From assembly GCA_003021685.1 (NCBI GenBank), contig PXRO01000037.1, positions 43,586 to 107,585 of the forward strand: 64,000 nt of DNA, given 5' to 3'. Made by a program: the position numbers and the translations under genes. The DNA comes from Halobacteriales archaeon QS_4_62_28. Lineage in GTDB: Archaea; Halobacteriota; Halobacteria; Halobacteriales; Haloarculaceae. Shown here piece after piece: positions 1-8,111 of this stretch. The notes below the pieces were generated by a model, which did not search any database, was not told the DNA's origin, and saw only the letters and a program-made list of their open reading frames with translations. Position 1 is the first letter of the stretch; each line of letters starts with the position of its first letter.

Positions 1-17
1 ACGGACGTTTCTGCTGA

Positions 18-1034
18 CTATCGGTGCTGATCGAGCGCGTCGGCGAGACCGCGACCGATGGCGCGCATGCCGTCGTCGCCCGGATGCAGGAGGTCGGTGG
101 TCAGGCCAGTCGCATCCATCACGTCTGGGCCATCGACGACGTGGAGGTTCTCGTGTGACGACTCGGTGACGATGGAACGGAGCGTCTCTCTGAACCGTCG
201 GGCACGCTCGGGGTCGCCACCGTGGACGATGTCTGCGTGGTAGGGAAAGAGCGTCACACAGACGAGGGGTGTTTCGGGGTGAGCGCCCGCGACGGCATCG
301 ACGAGCGTGCCGACGCGCTCGCGGAACTGGTCGACAGTGAAGCCCCGGTTCGCCATGTTGATCGAGAGCGCGAGCGTCCCGAGGTCCCAGTCCTCCCGTC
401 CGGCCAGGTACTCCGCCATCGCCGGTTCACAGAACGCCGATCCGGCCATCCCGAGGTTGATCGGATCGACGCCGAGGCGGCGAGCGGCGTGGGCGACGTA
501 GGAGAGGTGGCTGGCAGTCGCGGCCGCTCCCTCCGTGATGGAGGTGCCGTGGGCCAGATATCGCTGGTCGGGCAGTTCTTCGTCCCGCGGTGGTCGTCTC
601 CCGCCGGTCACGTCGTGGAGCGCCAGTGGTGTCCAGGCCTCGAACCGGAGCCGACAGACGCGGGGGCTGAACGCGCTGTCGGTGGTCGCCGCCACGTCTA
701 GCTGGCGGATGCGGTCGGGCATCGCGAGGGAGTGGGTCGCTGGCTCCGGGCCGACGTGGATCGGCTCCTCGGGCTGGAAGCCGCCCCAGAAGGGACGAGC
801 GACCGCCTGTTCGGGGGCCGAGAGCGTGACCTCGACGGCCTCGTCCGGCGGGTCGGGGACGAATCGGAGTTCACAGCCGGTGGGATGGCGAGCGCGTTCC
901 CGGGCGTCGACGTTGAGGTTCGCACCGACTGTCTGCGGAAGCCGACAGAGTTGCTTCCCGTCGTCGGCCCACGGTGATGGTACTGTCTCGGCGACGTTGT
1001 GCAGCGAGACGGCGGGCAACGATTCGTGGTGCAC
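18..1034 (-). CDS. SGNH/GDSL-family hydrolase
   Basis: A 338-residue soluble protein of the SGNH hydrolase fold, probably an esterase or deacetylase of unknown substrate. The four blocks are visible: the nucleophile block HGTSITEG (Ser165), GMAG (Gly198), an Asn at about 226 in SINMAN, and the catalytic pair in DLLHPGD (Asp314, His317). The first ~150 residues are a beta-rich region that often precedes the catalytic domain in carbohydrate esterases of this group. There is no signal peptide. It ends just inside the window edge and is read away from the Gfo/Idh gene at 1587. The family call is firm; the substrate is unknown. Confidence 0.85.
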   Translation of the reverse strand: MHHESLPAVSLHNVAETVPSPWADDGKQLCRLPQTVGANLNVDARERARHPTGCELRFVPDPPDEAVEVTLSAPEQAVARPFWGGFQPEEPIHVGPEPATHSLAMPDRIRQLDVAATTDSAFSPRVCRLRFEAWTPLALHDVTGGRRPPRDEELPDQRYLAHGTSITEGAAATASHLSYVAHAARRLGVDPINLGMAGSAFCEPAMAEYLAGREDWDLGTLALSINMANRGFTVDQFRERVGTLVDAVAGAHPETPLVCVTLFPYHADIVHGGDPERARRFRETLRSIVTESSHENLHVVDGPDVMDATGLTTDLLHPGDDGMRAIGRGLADALDQHR

Positions 1035-1344
1035 GGTGCTATGAACCCATTGAAGCGGCGTAACAAATACGTTAGTGTCTCCTCACAGGGACCGTTGTAA
1101 GCCAGTACCGACCCCCGGGCCGGTACGTAGCGACACCGACCCCTATCAGTCCGTGACGCCGGGACGAATCTCGGTCGCGAACGAGCGTGCTTTAGGACGC
1201 TTCGATACCGTTTGAGCGTTGACGATCCACAGCTACCGGTATCAAGGTCATAATTGGAGTACTATACCGATATCGAGATCCCCTTCCTGCACAGAAAAAT
1301 CGAGATACGTGTCGACCGCGTCAAATTTGCGGCCGTGTAGTTAT

Positions 1345-1404
1345 GAGTCGTCGGATAGGGATGTGAATCATCGGATAGAGATGCGAGTCGTCGGATATAA
1401 TTAT
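1345..1404. repeat. three tandem 20-bp repeats
   Basis: Three consecutive 20-bp units begin at 1345, 1365 and 1385. Each starts with GAGTCGTCGGAT or a close variant, and they differ at only a few positions. They sit in a 552-bp gap (1035-1586) with no convincing gene and abut the inverted-repeat element at 1403. Confidence 0.7.
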
Positions 1405-1482
1405 ACTGTCGGACGGATGTCCGTGCAGGATTTCGCCACCCCGGGGTGGCGAGAATCTTCAGAGAGGTACGTCCGACAGTAT
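1403..1482. repeat. 80-bp inverted-repeat element (MITE-like)
   Basis: A perfect 13-bp inverted repeat bounds the element: ATACTGTCGGACG at 1403-1415 and its reverse complement at 1470-1482. The interior holds a perfect 20-bp palindrome at 1433-1452 (TCGCCACCCC followed by its complement). If the terminal repeat is taken as 12 bp (1404-1415 / 1470-1481), a TTA trinucleotide flanks both ends and could be a target duplication. It may be a miniature non-autonomous transposon relic or a structured RNA or terminator. The rest of the 1035-1586 gap shows nothing else. Confidence 0.5.
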
Positions 1483-1586
1483 TAGTCCACGGCTGTGCTG
1501 GTCGGTGATCATCGCCCAGCGAACGTCGGTCCGGGTGCCGTTGGCCTGTGGCCCGACGTAGGGTACGAAGCGCGGGCACCGCGCAT

Positions 1587-2681
1587 GTGACTGTTCCGTA
1601 CCGTGTGATCCAGGTCGGCACCGGTGGGCAGGGGGCCAATTGGTGTCGCCATCATCTGCCGCCAAACGTCGAGGGCGGCCTCGTCGACGTCGTCGCCGCC
1701 GTCGATGTCGACGAAGCGGCCCACGAGAACGCCATCGAGCATCTGGACCTCGATCCGTCGCAGTGCTACACCGACTACGAGGCGGCCTTCGCGGCGGTCG
1801 ATGCCGACTGCTGTACCATCGTCGTTCCCCCGTGGCTCCACGAGGACGTCGTCGACGCGGCCATCGAACACGACCTCCACGTCCTCTCGGAGAAGCCAAT
1901 CGCCGACTCACTCGAAGCGTCGGTTCGGATCGCTCAAAAAATCGACCGTGCCGGACTGAAGATGGGTGTGACGATGAGTCATCGGTTCGACCGGGACAAG
2001 ACGACGTTCCGGCGACGACTCCAGTCCGGCGCGGCCGGGCCGATCGACTATCTGGTCGGGCGCTTCACCTGTAACGCCCGGTCCTACGGCTCGTGGGGCG
2101 AGTTCCGACACGAGATGGACGACGCGCTCCTGATCGAAGGGGGCGTTCACCAGCTCGATTTCATCGCCGACATGGCCGACGGACTGTGTGAGACCATCTA
2201 TGCCGACACGTGGACGCCAGAGTGGGGCGAGTACGAGGGCGACGTGCAGGCACTCGTACAACTCCGCTTCGAGAACGGCGTGCGCGCCACCTGGGAGGGG
2301 GCCAAGACCAACGCGGTGACGCTCAACGGCTGGGGCAGTGACTACCTCCGTGTAGAGTGTCGCGACGAGACGCTCGTTCTCGACGACCGGGAGATCACTC
2401 GCCACCCCTACGACGCCGGGGCGGAAACCGTCGGCGGGAGTCCCGACGCCGCCGACGGCGATGCAGTCCCGCTGGACGAACAGGACAAGTGGGACATCGC
2501 CTGGTTGATCGAGCAGTTCGTCGACTGGCTCGACGGCGGTGACCCGATGGCGACTAACGTCGCCGACAACCTCCAGTCGATGGCCCTGGTCGAAGCCGCG
2601 ATTCAGAGCAGCGACACTGGCCAGCCAATCCACGTGCAGGACCTGCTCGACGACGCTCGCGAGTCCGTCAGCGTCGAGTGA
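1587..2681 (+). CDS. Gfo/Idh/MocA-family NAD(P)-dependent oxidoreductase
   Basis: A dehydrogenase of the glucose-fructose oxidoreductase/inositol dehydrogenase family. It should oxidise a sugar or cyclitol; the substrate cannot be told. The N-terminal Rossmann motif VIQVGTGGQG is followed by the family's EKP signature (LSEKPIADS), and a C-terminal GFO-like domain contains GGVHQLDFIADM. I chose the GTG at 1587 because translation from there starts directly with VTVPYRVIQVG. An ATG 39 nt upstream would add 13 basic residues that look untranslated. The following aldo-keto reductase is co-oriented, which suggests a small sugar-oxidation unit. Confidence 0.85.
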   Translation: MTVPYRVIQVGTGGQGANWCRHHLPPNVEGGLVDVVAAVDVDEAAHENAIEHLDLDPSQCYTDYEAAFAAVDADCCTIVVPPWLHEDVVDAAIEHDLHVLSEKPIADSLEASVRIAQKIDRAGLKMGVTMSHRFDRDKTTFRRRLQSGAAGPIDYLVGRFTCNARSYGSWGEFRHEMDDALLIEGGVHQLDFIADMADGLCETIYADTWTPEWGEYEGDVQALVQLRFENGVRATWEGAKTNAVTLNGWGSDYLRVECRDETLVLDDREITRHPYDAGAETVGGSPDAADGDAVPLDEQDKWDIAWLIEQFVDWLDGGDPMATNVADNLQSMALVEAAIQSSDTGQPIHVQDLLDDARESVSVE

Positions 2682-2753
2682 CCGCGAGACTGACTCGCTG
2701 TGTACGGGCGTTTGCCGACAACCGTTATGACGGACCAGTCCAAAGCCGTTGAT

Positions 2754-3638
2754 ATGCGAACACGCCCACTCGGCGAGACCGGCCACGAGAGCACCGTCAT
2801 GACGTTCGGAGCGATTGCACTCAACTGGGTCGAACAGGAGGCGGCAAACCAGATGGTCGAACACGTGCTGGACTACGGCGTCACCCACTTCGATGTCGCG
2901 CCGATGTACGGCGACGCGGAACTCAAACTGGGGCCGAAGCTTCGCCAGCATCGCGAGGATATTTTCCTCGGGTGCAAGACACAGGAACGGGAGTACGAGG
3001 GCGCGCGGCGAAAACTCGAACAGTCGCTCAACCGCCTCGGTGTCGAGACGATCGATCTCTACCAAGTCCACGGCCTCGAATACGACGAGGAACTCGACAC
3101 GATCACCGGCGACGGCGGCGCGCTGGAAGCGTTCCGCGACGCGAAAGACGAGGGGCTGATCGATCACATCGGGCTGACCAGCCACAGTCGCCCGCAACTC
3201 ATCCTCGATGCCATCGACCGGATCGACGACCTCGAATCGCTGATGTTCCCGCTGAACCCCGTCGTGGTCGGGAAGGACGACGAAGAACACGACTACGAGG
3301 CGGTGCTTGCTCGCGCCGACGAGGAGGGGATCGGAACGCTCGGGATCAAGGCCTTCGCCGACGGCCCGTGGCCGCCGACCGACGAACTCCCGGAGACCGA
3401 CCGACCGTTCGCGAACTGGTACCAGCCAGTGCGCTCGCCCGGCGAAATCCGCGAGCGCTTCGACTTCGCGGCCTCGCAGGGCCTGACAAGCGTCGTCAGC
3501 GCTGGCGATCCGAAACTCGTCACTATGATTCTCGAAGCCGCCGCCCAGTACGACGGGATGGACGAGGCCGCACAGCGATCACTCATCGAGCAATCGCGCC
3601 ACGACGACAGCCCGGTGCCCGAGCAACTCCACCATTGA
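2754..3638 (+). CDS. aldo/keto reductase
   Basis: A TIM-barrel NAD(P)H-dependent oxidoreductase of about 294 residues. The catalytic tetrad is visible: Asp47 and Tyr52 in FDVAPMYGD, Lys75 in GCKT and His106 in YQVHGLE. The start MRTRPLGETG is the canonical beginning of this family. Two in-frame upstream ATG/GTG codons would add unlikely residues. It lies 72 nt after the Gfo/Idh gene, and its stop is 8 nt before the methyltransferase ATG at 3647, so the three probably share a transcript. The substrate is unknown. Confidence 0.88.
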   Translation: MRTRPLGETGHESTVMTFGAIALNWVEQEAANQMVEHVLDYGVTHFDVAPMYGDAELKLGPKLRQHREDIFLGCKTQEREYEGARRKLEQSLNRLGVETIDLYQVHGLEYDEELDTITGDGGALEAFRDAKDEGLIDHIGLTSHSRPQLILDAIDRIDDLESLMFPLNPVVVGKDDEEHDYEAVLARADEEGIGTLGIKAFADGPWPPTDELPETDRPFANWYQPVRSPGEIRERFDFAASQGLTSVVSAGDPKLVTMILEAAAQYDGMDEAAQRSLIEQSRHDDSPVPEQLHH

Positions 3639-3646
3639 GCGAAGCG

Positions 3647-4363
3647 ATGGACGTTCCCCGGACTGTGACGGCCGCACTCGAAGACCGTCCGGTCGACGGA
3701 CGGCGGTGTCTCGAAGCCGGTGCCGGCGTCGGCAACACGACCGCCGGCCTGCTCGACCGCGGCGCGAGTCGCGTCTACGCCGTGACCGACAGGCGCGAGG
3801 ACGCGCAGACGACGCGCTGTCGGGTCGACCGCGGCACTGATCGGCTGGCCGTCCTCGAAGCGGACCTTCGCTCGATTCCGCTTCCCGACGACTCCGTCGA
3901 CCTGATCACCGCCCACGGACTGTGTAACGTCCTCGACCCGTCGGCCCTGTCGATGGTCGTCGCGGAACTGACGCGGGTCGCGGTGCCGGGGTGTCACCTC
4001 GTCGTCGACGATTACGACCCGCTCCCGGCCGAGGCCGCTGTTCGCGAACTGTTCGCCGTCGAGAACGCCGCAGCGAACCTGGCGACGGGCCGTCCGGCGC
4101 TGACGTTCTACCCGGCAACCGTTCTCAGACACCAGTTCGAGGGACAGGGATGGACGTCCGACCGCGAACGGACACTGCTGGAGCCGGTGCCCTGGACCGA
4201 GAACCATCTCGGGACCCACGCCGACACAGCGGTCTCGTTCGCGAGGGACTGTCCGGACGACCTCGGGGAATCGCTGGCGGAGAGAGCCGACGGACTCGCG
4301 ACTGAACTGGGGTCGGAATCCGCCGGACGGATGTACAGTCTCGCACTACAATTGCAAGCGTGA
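3647..4363 (+). CDS. class I SAM-dependent methyltransferase
   Basis: A 238-residue protein. The Rossmann motif I is CLEAGAGVGNTT at the N-terminus, an acidic motif II follows (VYAVTDRRED), and LPDDSVDLITAHGL is the motif IV region of type 11 methyltransferases. The substrate is unknown. It starts 8 nt after the aldo-keto reductase stop and is probably translationally linked to it. The same frame stays open far upstream over the previous gene, but that part is Arg-rich antisense-like translation and is not included. Confidence 0.82.
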   Translation: MDVPRTVTAALEDRPVDGRRCLEAGAGVGNTTAGLLDRGASRVYAVTDRREDAQTTRCRVDRGTDRLAVLEADLRSIPLPDDSVDLITAHGLCNVLDPSALSMVVAELTRVAVPGCHLVVDDYDPLPAEAAVRELFAVENAAANLATGRPALTFYPATVLRHQFEGQGWTSDRERTLLEPVPWTENHLGTHADTAVSFARDCPDDLGESLAERADGLATELGSESAGRMYSLALQLQA

Positions 4364-4472
4364 TGGCCGGCCGAAACGCGAGTGATACGATCCTGTTACT
4401 CGCCGAAAGCCTGGCTGAACGGTAGAAACGTCGGTATAACAAACCGAGTCAGTAATCTAGATGCAACTGATT

Positions 4473-4907
4473 ATGTCACAGCAAAACTCCTTCGAGAAAC
4501 TGGAGGAGTTCCTCGAGCGAATGAGCGGGCAGTTCGACCAGTCCGGCCGGCCGTGGGACCTACGTCAGTTCTCGCCGATGGAGGCGTCCGGGTCTATCGA
4601 TCTGGCCGATACGGGCGAGGAGTTCGTCGCGCTGGTCGACGTACCGGGGTTCGAAAAGGACGATATCGACGTTCGCATCACGGACCAGACACTCCAGATC
4701 GACGCCGAATACCGGCGTAAAATCGAAGCGGAATCGGCGAACTATCTCCAGCAGGAACGCACACACGAAAGTGTCTCTCGCCGAATTACGCTTCCGAACG
4801 CGGTCGATGTCGATGCGGTCGACGCCCGTCTGGACAACGGCGTGTTGCGGGTAACTATCGGAAAGGCCGAAGCCGCCGAGAGCGGCCAGCCAATCGAAAT
4901 CGAATAG
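4473..4907 (+). CDS. Hsp20/alpha-crystallin small heat shock protein
   Basis: A small ATP-independent chaperone of about 144 residues. An alpha-crystallin domain fills roughly residues 35-125: it opens with EEFVALVDVPGFEKDDIDVRI and ends with the family's LDNGVLRVTIGKAE, which contains the GVL motif. The C-terminal IEIE is close to the IxI tail used in oligomerisation. An alternative ATG lies 12 nt upstream at 4461, and the TATA-like GTATAAC at about 4433 would suit a leaderless start there. Function is certain at family level; the exact start is open. Confidence 0.9.
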   Translation: MSQQNSFEKLEEFLERMSGQFDQSGRPWDLRQFSPMEASGSIDLADTGEEFVALVDVPGFEKDDIDVRITDQTLQIDAEYRRKIEAESANYLQQERTHESVSRRITLPNAVDVDAVDARLDNGVLRVTIGKAEAAESGQPIEIE

Positions 4908-4934
4908 GCTACAGGTCGCTGTCGTTCGATCGAC

Positions 4935-5276
4935 GTGCTCGAACCCAGATCGGTCAGGTCGTCTTCGACACGTTTCAGTGCCGAGTGTATTCTGTCTCCG
5001 AAACTGTCGAGTCCATCGGTGAGCGGCGCGACAATCGACGCCATCTCCGAGGCGATCGACCACCGCGTCGTCTGTGGCTCAGTGCTCGTTTCCCACGTCG
5101 GCCGGACGAGCAAGCGAGACTCGCTCCCGCAGGCCGCAGACTATCTTGCAACCCTGAAAGGGGTCGATACGGCCATCGTCTTTGGTATCGTTGACGATGC
5201 GATCCCATTGAGTGCCCGATCCACGGACGCCCGCGTCCACATTGGCGACCTGGGTGACGGCGACGACGCTGTTTGA
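4935..5276 (+). pseudogene. truncated DHH-family phosphoesterase (C-terminal remnant)
   Basis: The open frame encodes about 90 residues that read like the C-terminal (DHHA1-side) part of haloarchaeal DHH phosphoesterases of the oligoribonuclease/pAp phosphatase type: SGATIDAISEAI, then GSVLVSHVG, then RDSLPQAADYL and DARVHIGDLGD. The N-terminal DHH catalytic motifs are missing, the region upstream is Hsp20, and the frame stops before the Gly-His-rich end of the family. I read it as a decayed fragment. The surrounding gap (4908-5448) holds no other gene that I can support. Confidence 0.6.
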
Positions 5277-5448
5277 TACTGTCTGATCGCAGCGTCGCGG
5301 CACGGAAGGCTACGGCGTTAGTCCGAAGAGAAGCGTCCGCTCCGTGAAACGGTCTGCGTGTCCTCGACAGCATGTTTTTGATCCAGTGTAACCTATTGGC
5401 GGCCGACAGCAAGCACTGGTGGGATGGTGCAATCGACACGTACATTTC

Positions 5449-5928
5449 ATGTCATCCGACCTGGACGGCGAGATCGAGGATGAGGTTACCCGCGTCGAGT
5501 ACGTCACGTATCTCGAAGGTGCCACTGGCCATGCTGTGTTTAGCACGTTCTTTCTCGCTATCGGGTGCTATTTCCTGACGACTGATCAGGAGCAGGTCAT
5601 GTGGGTATTTGTCGGCCTGGCGACAGCCATCTCCGCAAACGGGTTCTCGATCTACGTCTGGGACCAACTGCGAGACCGCTTCCGCAGGGAGGACTCTCCA
5701 GTGGAACCCGACCGGACGCTTACATATCATCGACCCTCAAACGAAACACAGGCTGAATTGAAGGCCGGTTTCGTCATGGTCGGGACGTTGGTGGTCGCAC
5801 TGTTGCTGGTAAATACGGGGTTACGATATCTCGGCGTTCAGTACCTCGCATACGCGATTTTTGCCCTCCTCAGCGTTAGCAACATCGGGGCGCTGGTATG
5901 GTCGATACAGTCGTCTGACAATGGGTGA
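5449..5928 (+). CDS. small multipass membrane protein, function unknown
   Basis: A 159-residue protein with four probable membrane helices in two pairs, around residues 30-50, 55-72, 105-125 and 130-150, separated by a charged loop rich in Asp, Arg and Glu. I do not recognise the family. The start at 5449 (MSSDLDGEIEDE) gives a typical acidic haloarchaeal N-terminus. An upstream in-frame ATG at 5419 adds ten unlikely residues. It converges on the sensor kinase gene that ends at 5972, and no operon partner is visible. Confidence 0.6.
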   Translation: MSSDLDGEIEDEVTRVEYVTYLEGATGHAVFSTFFLAIGCYFLTTDQEQVMWVFVGLATAISANGFSIYVWDQLRDRFRREDSPVEPDRTLTYHRPSNETQAELKAGFVMVGTLVVALLLVNTGLRYLGVQYLAYAIFALLSVSNIGALVWSIQSSDNG

Positions 5929-5971
5929 TCGCAATCGTCGGCCGATTGCTTCAGTCGTCGTTCGATGATCG

Positions 5972-8008
5972 CTACGATCGGTCAGTTTCGAGTTCGACCG
6001 CCCGGACATTGGAGAACGTCGCCTCGTTGGCAACTTTGGTGTTGTGGCTGCAGACGAGGAGGCCGACCGACACTGTCCCCCCGAGGTCGACCGATTGCTG
6101 ATCGACGGCTATCCATTCGGTGCCGTCGACCGAGAGATAGCAGGTGACGACGCCGTCGACGTAGTTGAGACGGTACCAATCGAAGGTTCCCGGGAGTTCT
6201 TCGAACTGGTCGCTGTCGGTGAAGCCGTCCTCGCTCGTCCGCCAGGTCACTTCCGACCCGTGTGATCCGGTCTGCCCGATGTAGCCAAAGGGTGCGAGTT
6301 CGTCAGTGCTGGCTCTGATAGTAAAGCCGGCCTTGCTCCACTTGCTCACGTCGTCCAGTGCTTCGATCCGTCCTTCAATTTGGACGGGGGCACTCGCAGT
6401 CCCGTGGACGAGGTGGAACTGGTGGATATTACCGTACACGTTCTTCCCGTCTGCGACGACGGTCCATCGGTCAGTCGACGGGTCGTACTCGGCACGTCCG
6501 GGGATCGAGACCGGGCCGATGTCCTCACTGGTATCGAGTGTGATCGGGTCGGACGGCGTCGTTTCGGGGCCGGGTTCAGTCACCATTGGAACGTTGCGGA
6601 TGTCGAACCGAGCGCCGCCAGCCCAGCTCTCTCCGATTGAAACGTGCCACCGTTGCTGGTCGGCCGTCTCGGTGATGACATCGAGTCCAGTCCCACTTCC
6701 GTCTGGCTCGATTGTCTCTTCGGGTCCCAGCAGTGCCTCCTGTCTGGACTCTGGGATACCTGTGCCGTCGTCGGCGACGTAGAACCCACGCGGGCCGGAC
6801 TCGCCGACCCTGACTGTCACGTCGGGACCCGCGTGTTTGATCGCGTTTTCGAGCAGATTGAACACGAGTGGCCGGAACGTCTCGACCTCGGCGGCGATGA
6901 TGGTCTCGTCGGGAAGGTCGACGATCAGTTCGGCTTCGTCGGTCCCGATCACTGACCAGATCTCCTTGAGCAGTGTGACGAACGCAGTCGTCACTGCGTC
7001 GGCGCTGTGGGCCGTGATCGACGAACTCGATAGCTCCGAGGAACTGTCGTCCATCGACAGACGATGCAAGTCGTTGACGAGTGTTTCGACCTGCTCGATG
7101 CGCTCCTCGGCCGTTTCGATTGCTCCCGCCTCGCCCATTCGGGCACGGTACAGGGATCCGTAGACGACCTGAAGGGGTGTCCGAATGTGGTGAGTGACGT
7201 AACGGATGAACTGATCGACACGGTCTGATTGCTGTTCCAGGCGACGCTGGTAGATCTTCTGTTGCGTGATGGAAACATCGATGCCCACTACCCCCTTTAT
7301 TTCGCCGTCGTGGTACCAGGGGAGTTTTGTCGTCCGCTCCCAGCGTTCGTAATTCCCCCCGTAGTTCCTGATCTCGTCGTACACCGGTGTGCCCGTTTCG
7401 ACGACCTCGAGGTCGCTCTCGGATTCTGTTCGGGCCCACTCTTGTAGTTTGTTCGGTGAGACTTCGGCCTCGGTTCTCCCGATGACCGACTCCGGTGGCG
7501 CGTCGTCGGTCAGGTCTGACTTGTAGATGTATCGCCCGCGTTCGTCTTTCGCGAAGATCGAGATCTCGGATTTGTCCAGCAGTGTCGTGAACAGGCTGCT
7601 TTCTGCGACCTGTCGTCGTCGCTCCTCGAGCCTCGCGAGTGCCCCGTCGACTGCGGTGCACAGTTCCATCGCATCGGCGGACTTCGGATGATATTCGCAG
7701 TTGTGATAGCGAGCAATCGTCGCCACGTTACAGGAGGATTCGGGAGCGTTGACGACCACCGGCATCGCGTCGTCGGCCGCGTGGATGCGTTTACAGGCCG
7801 CTGTGACCGGCCGCTCTGTGGGTTCGAGAACGACGACACAGCCGATGTCGTCTCGCGTTTCGAGCGTTTCGAGTGCCTCGTCGACGGCTCCGACGGCGAC
7901 GATACCGGTCGCCGCCCCGGTGCGCACCGCCGACCGAACGCGCTCTACTGCTGACTCTGGCCCGCCGACGACGAGAACGTCCGTCGGATTCGCCAGAAGG
8001 TAACTCAT
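5972..8008 (-). CDS. soluble PAS sensor histidine kinase with C-terminal lectin-like (DUF1349-type) domain
   Basis: A 678-residue protein. A receiver-like domain spans about residues 8-125 and a PAS domain about 140-250. HisKA (about 255-320) has the H-box HHIRTPL, with His273 as likely phosphoacceptor. The HATPase runs about 360-475, with N-box Asn388, G1 DDGTGIP and G2 GSGTGL. Residues about 497-672 then form a beta-sandwich resembling the DUF1349/LamG concanavalin-like fold (DRWTVVADG, KAGFTIRAS, YRLNYVDG, YLSVDGTEW). No membrane helix or signal peptide is visible, so it should be cytoplasmic. The receiver-like domain lacks an obvious phosphorylatable Asp context. No response regulator is adjacent. 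The kinase call is secure; the role of the tail is unknown. Confidence 0.85.
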   Translation of the reverse strand: MSYLLANPTDVLVVGGPESAVERVRSAVRTGAATGIVAVGAVDEALETLETRDDIGCVVVLEPTERPVTAACKRIHAADDAMPVVVNAPESSCNVATIARYHNCEYHPKSADAMELCTAVDGALARLEERRRQVAESSLFTTLLDKSEISIFAKDERGRYIYKSDLTDDAPPESVIGRTEAEVSPNKLQEWARTESESDLEVVETGTPVYDEIRNYGGNYERWERTTKLPWYHDGEIKGVVGIDVSITQQKIYQRRLEQQSDRVDQFIRYVTHHIRTPLQVVYGSLYRARMGEAGAIETAEERIEQVETLVNDLHRLSMDDSSSELSSSSITAHSADAVTTAFVTLLKEIWSVIGTDEAELIVDLPDETIIAAEVETFRPLVFNLLENAIKHAGPDVTVRVGESGPRGFYVADDGTGIPESRQEALLGPEETIEPDGSGTGLDVITETADQQRWHVSIGESWAGGARFDIRNVPMVTEPGPETTPSDPITLDTSEDIGPVSIPGRAEYDPSTDRWTVVADGKNVYGNIHQFHLVHGTASAPVQIEGRIEALDDVSKWSKAGFTIRASTDELAPFGYIGQTGSHGSEVTWRTSEDGFTDSDQFEELPGTFDWYRLNYVDGVVTCYLSVDGTEWIAVDQQSVDLGGTVSVGLLVCSHNTKVANEATFSNVRAVELETDRS

Positions 8009-8111
8009 GGAGGACAGGTAGTCATCGTCGAATACACATAAATAGCTTTTCTGTCCGGAACCGTTGTCGGTCCATGTGGACGTTTATCACCGCCCCGTGT
8101 GAGTCTCCCCT

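Noticed and set aside
1908-3290. 460-codon antisense frame over the Gfo/Idh and aldo-keto reductase genes
   Set aside because: It covers two genes with clear motifs and has no recognisable domain; it is caused by high GC at third codon positions.
2972-3646. 5' extension of the methyltransferase over the aldo-keto reductase
   Set aside because: The extension is Arg-rich and unrelated to methyltransferases; the ATG at 3647 follows the previous stop by 8 nt.
4742-5113. Minus-strand ORF over the end of hsp20 with an amphipathic helix
   Set aside because: Its C-terminal half is antisense to hsp20 and it has no start context; the plus-strand DHH remnant explains the region better.
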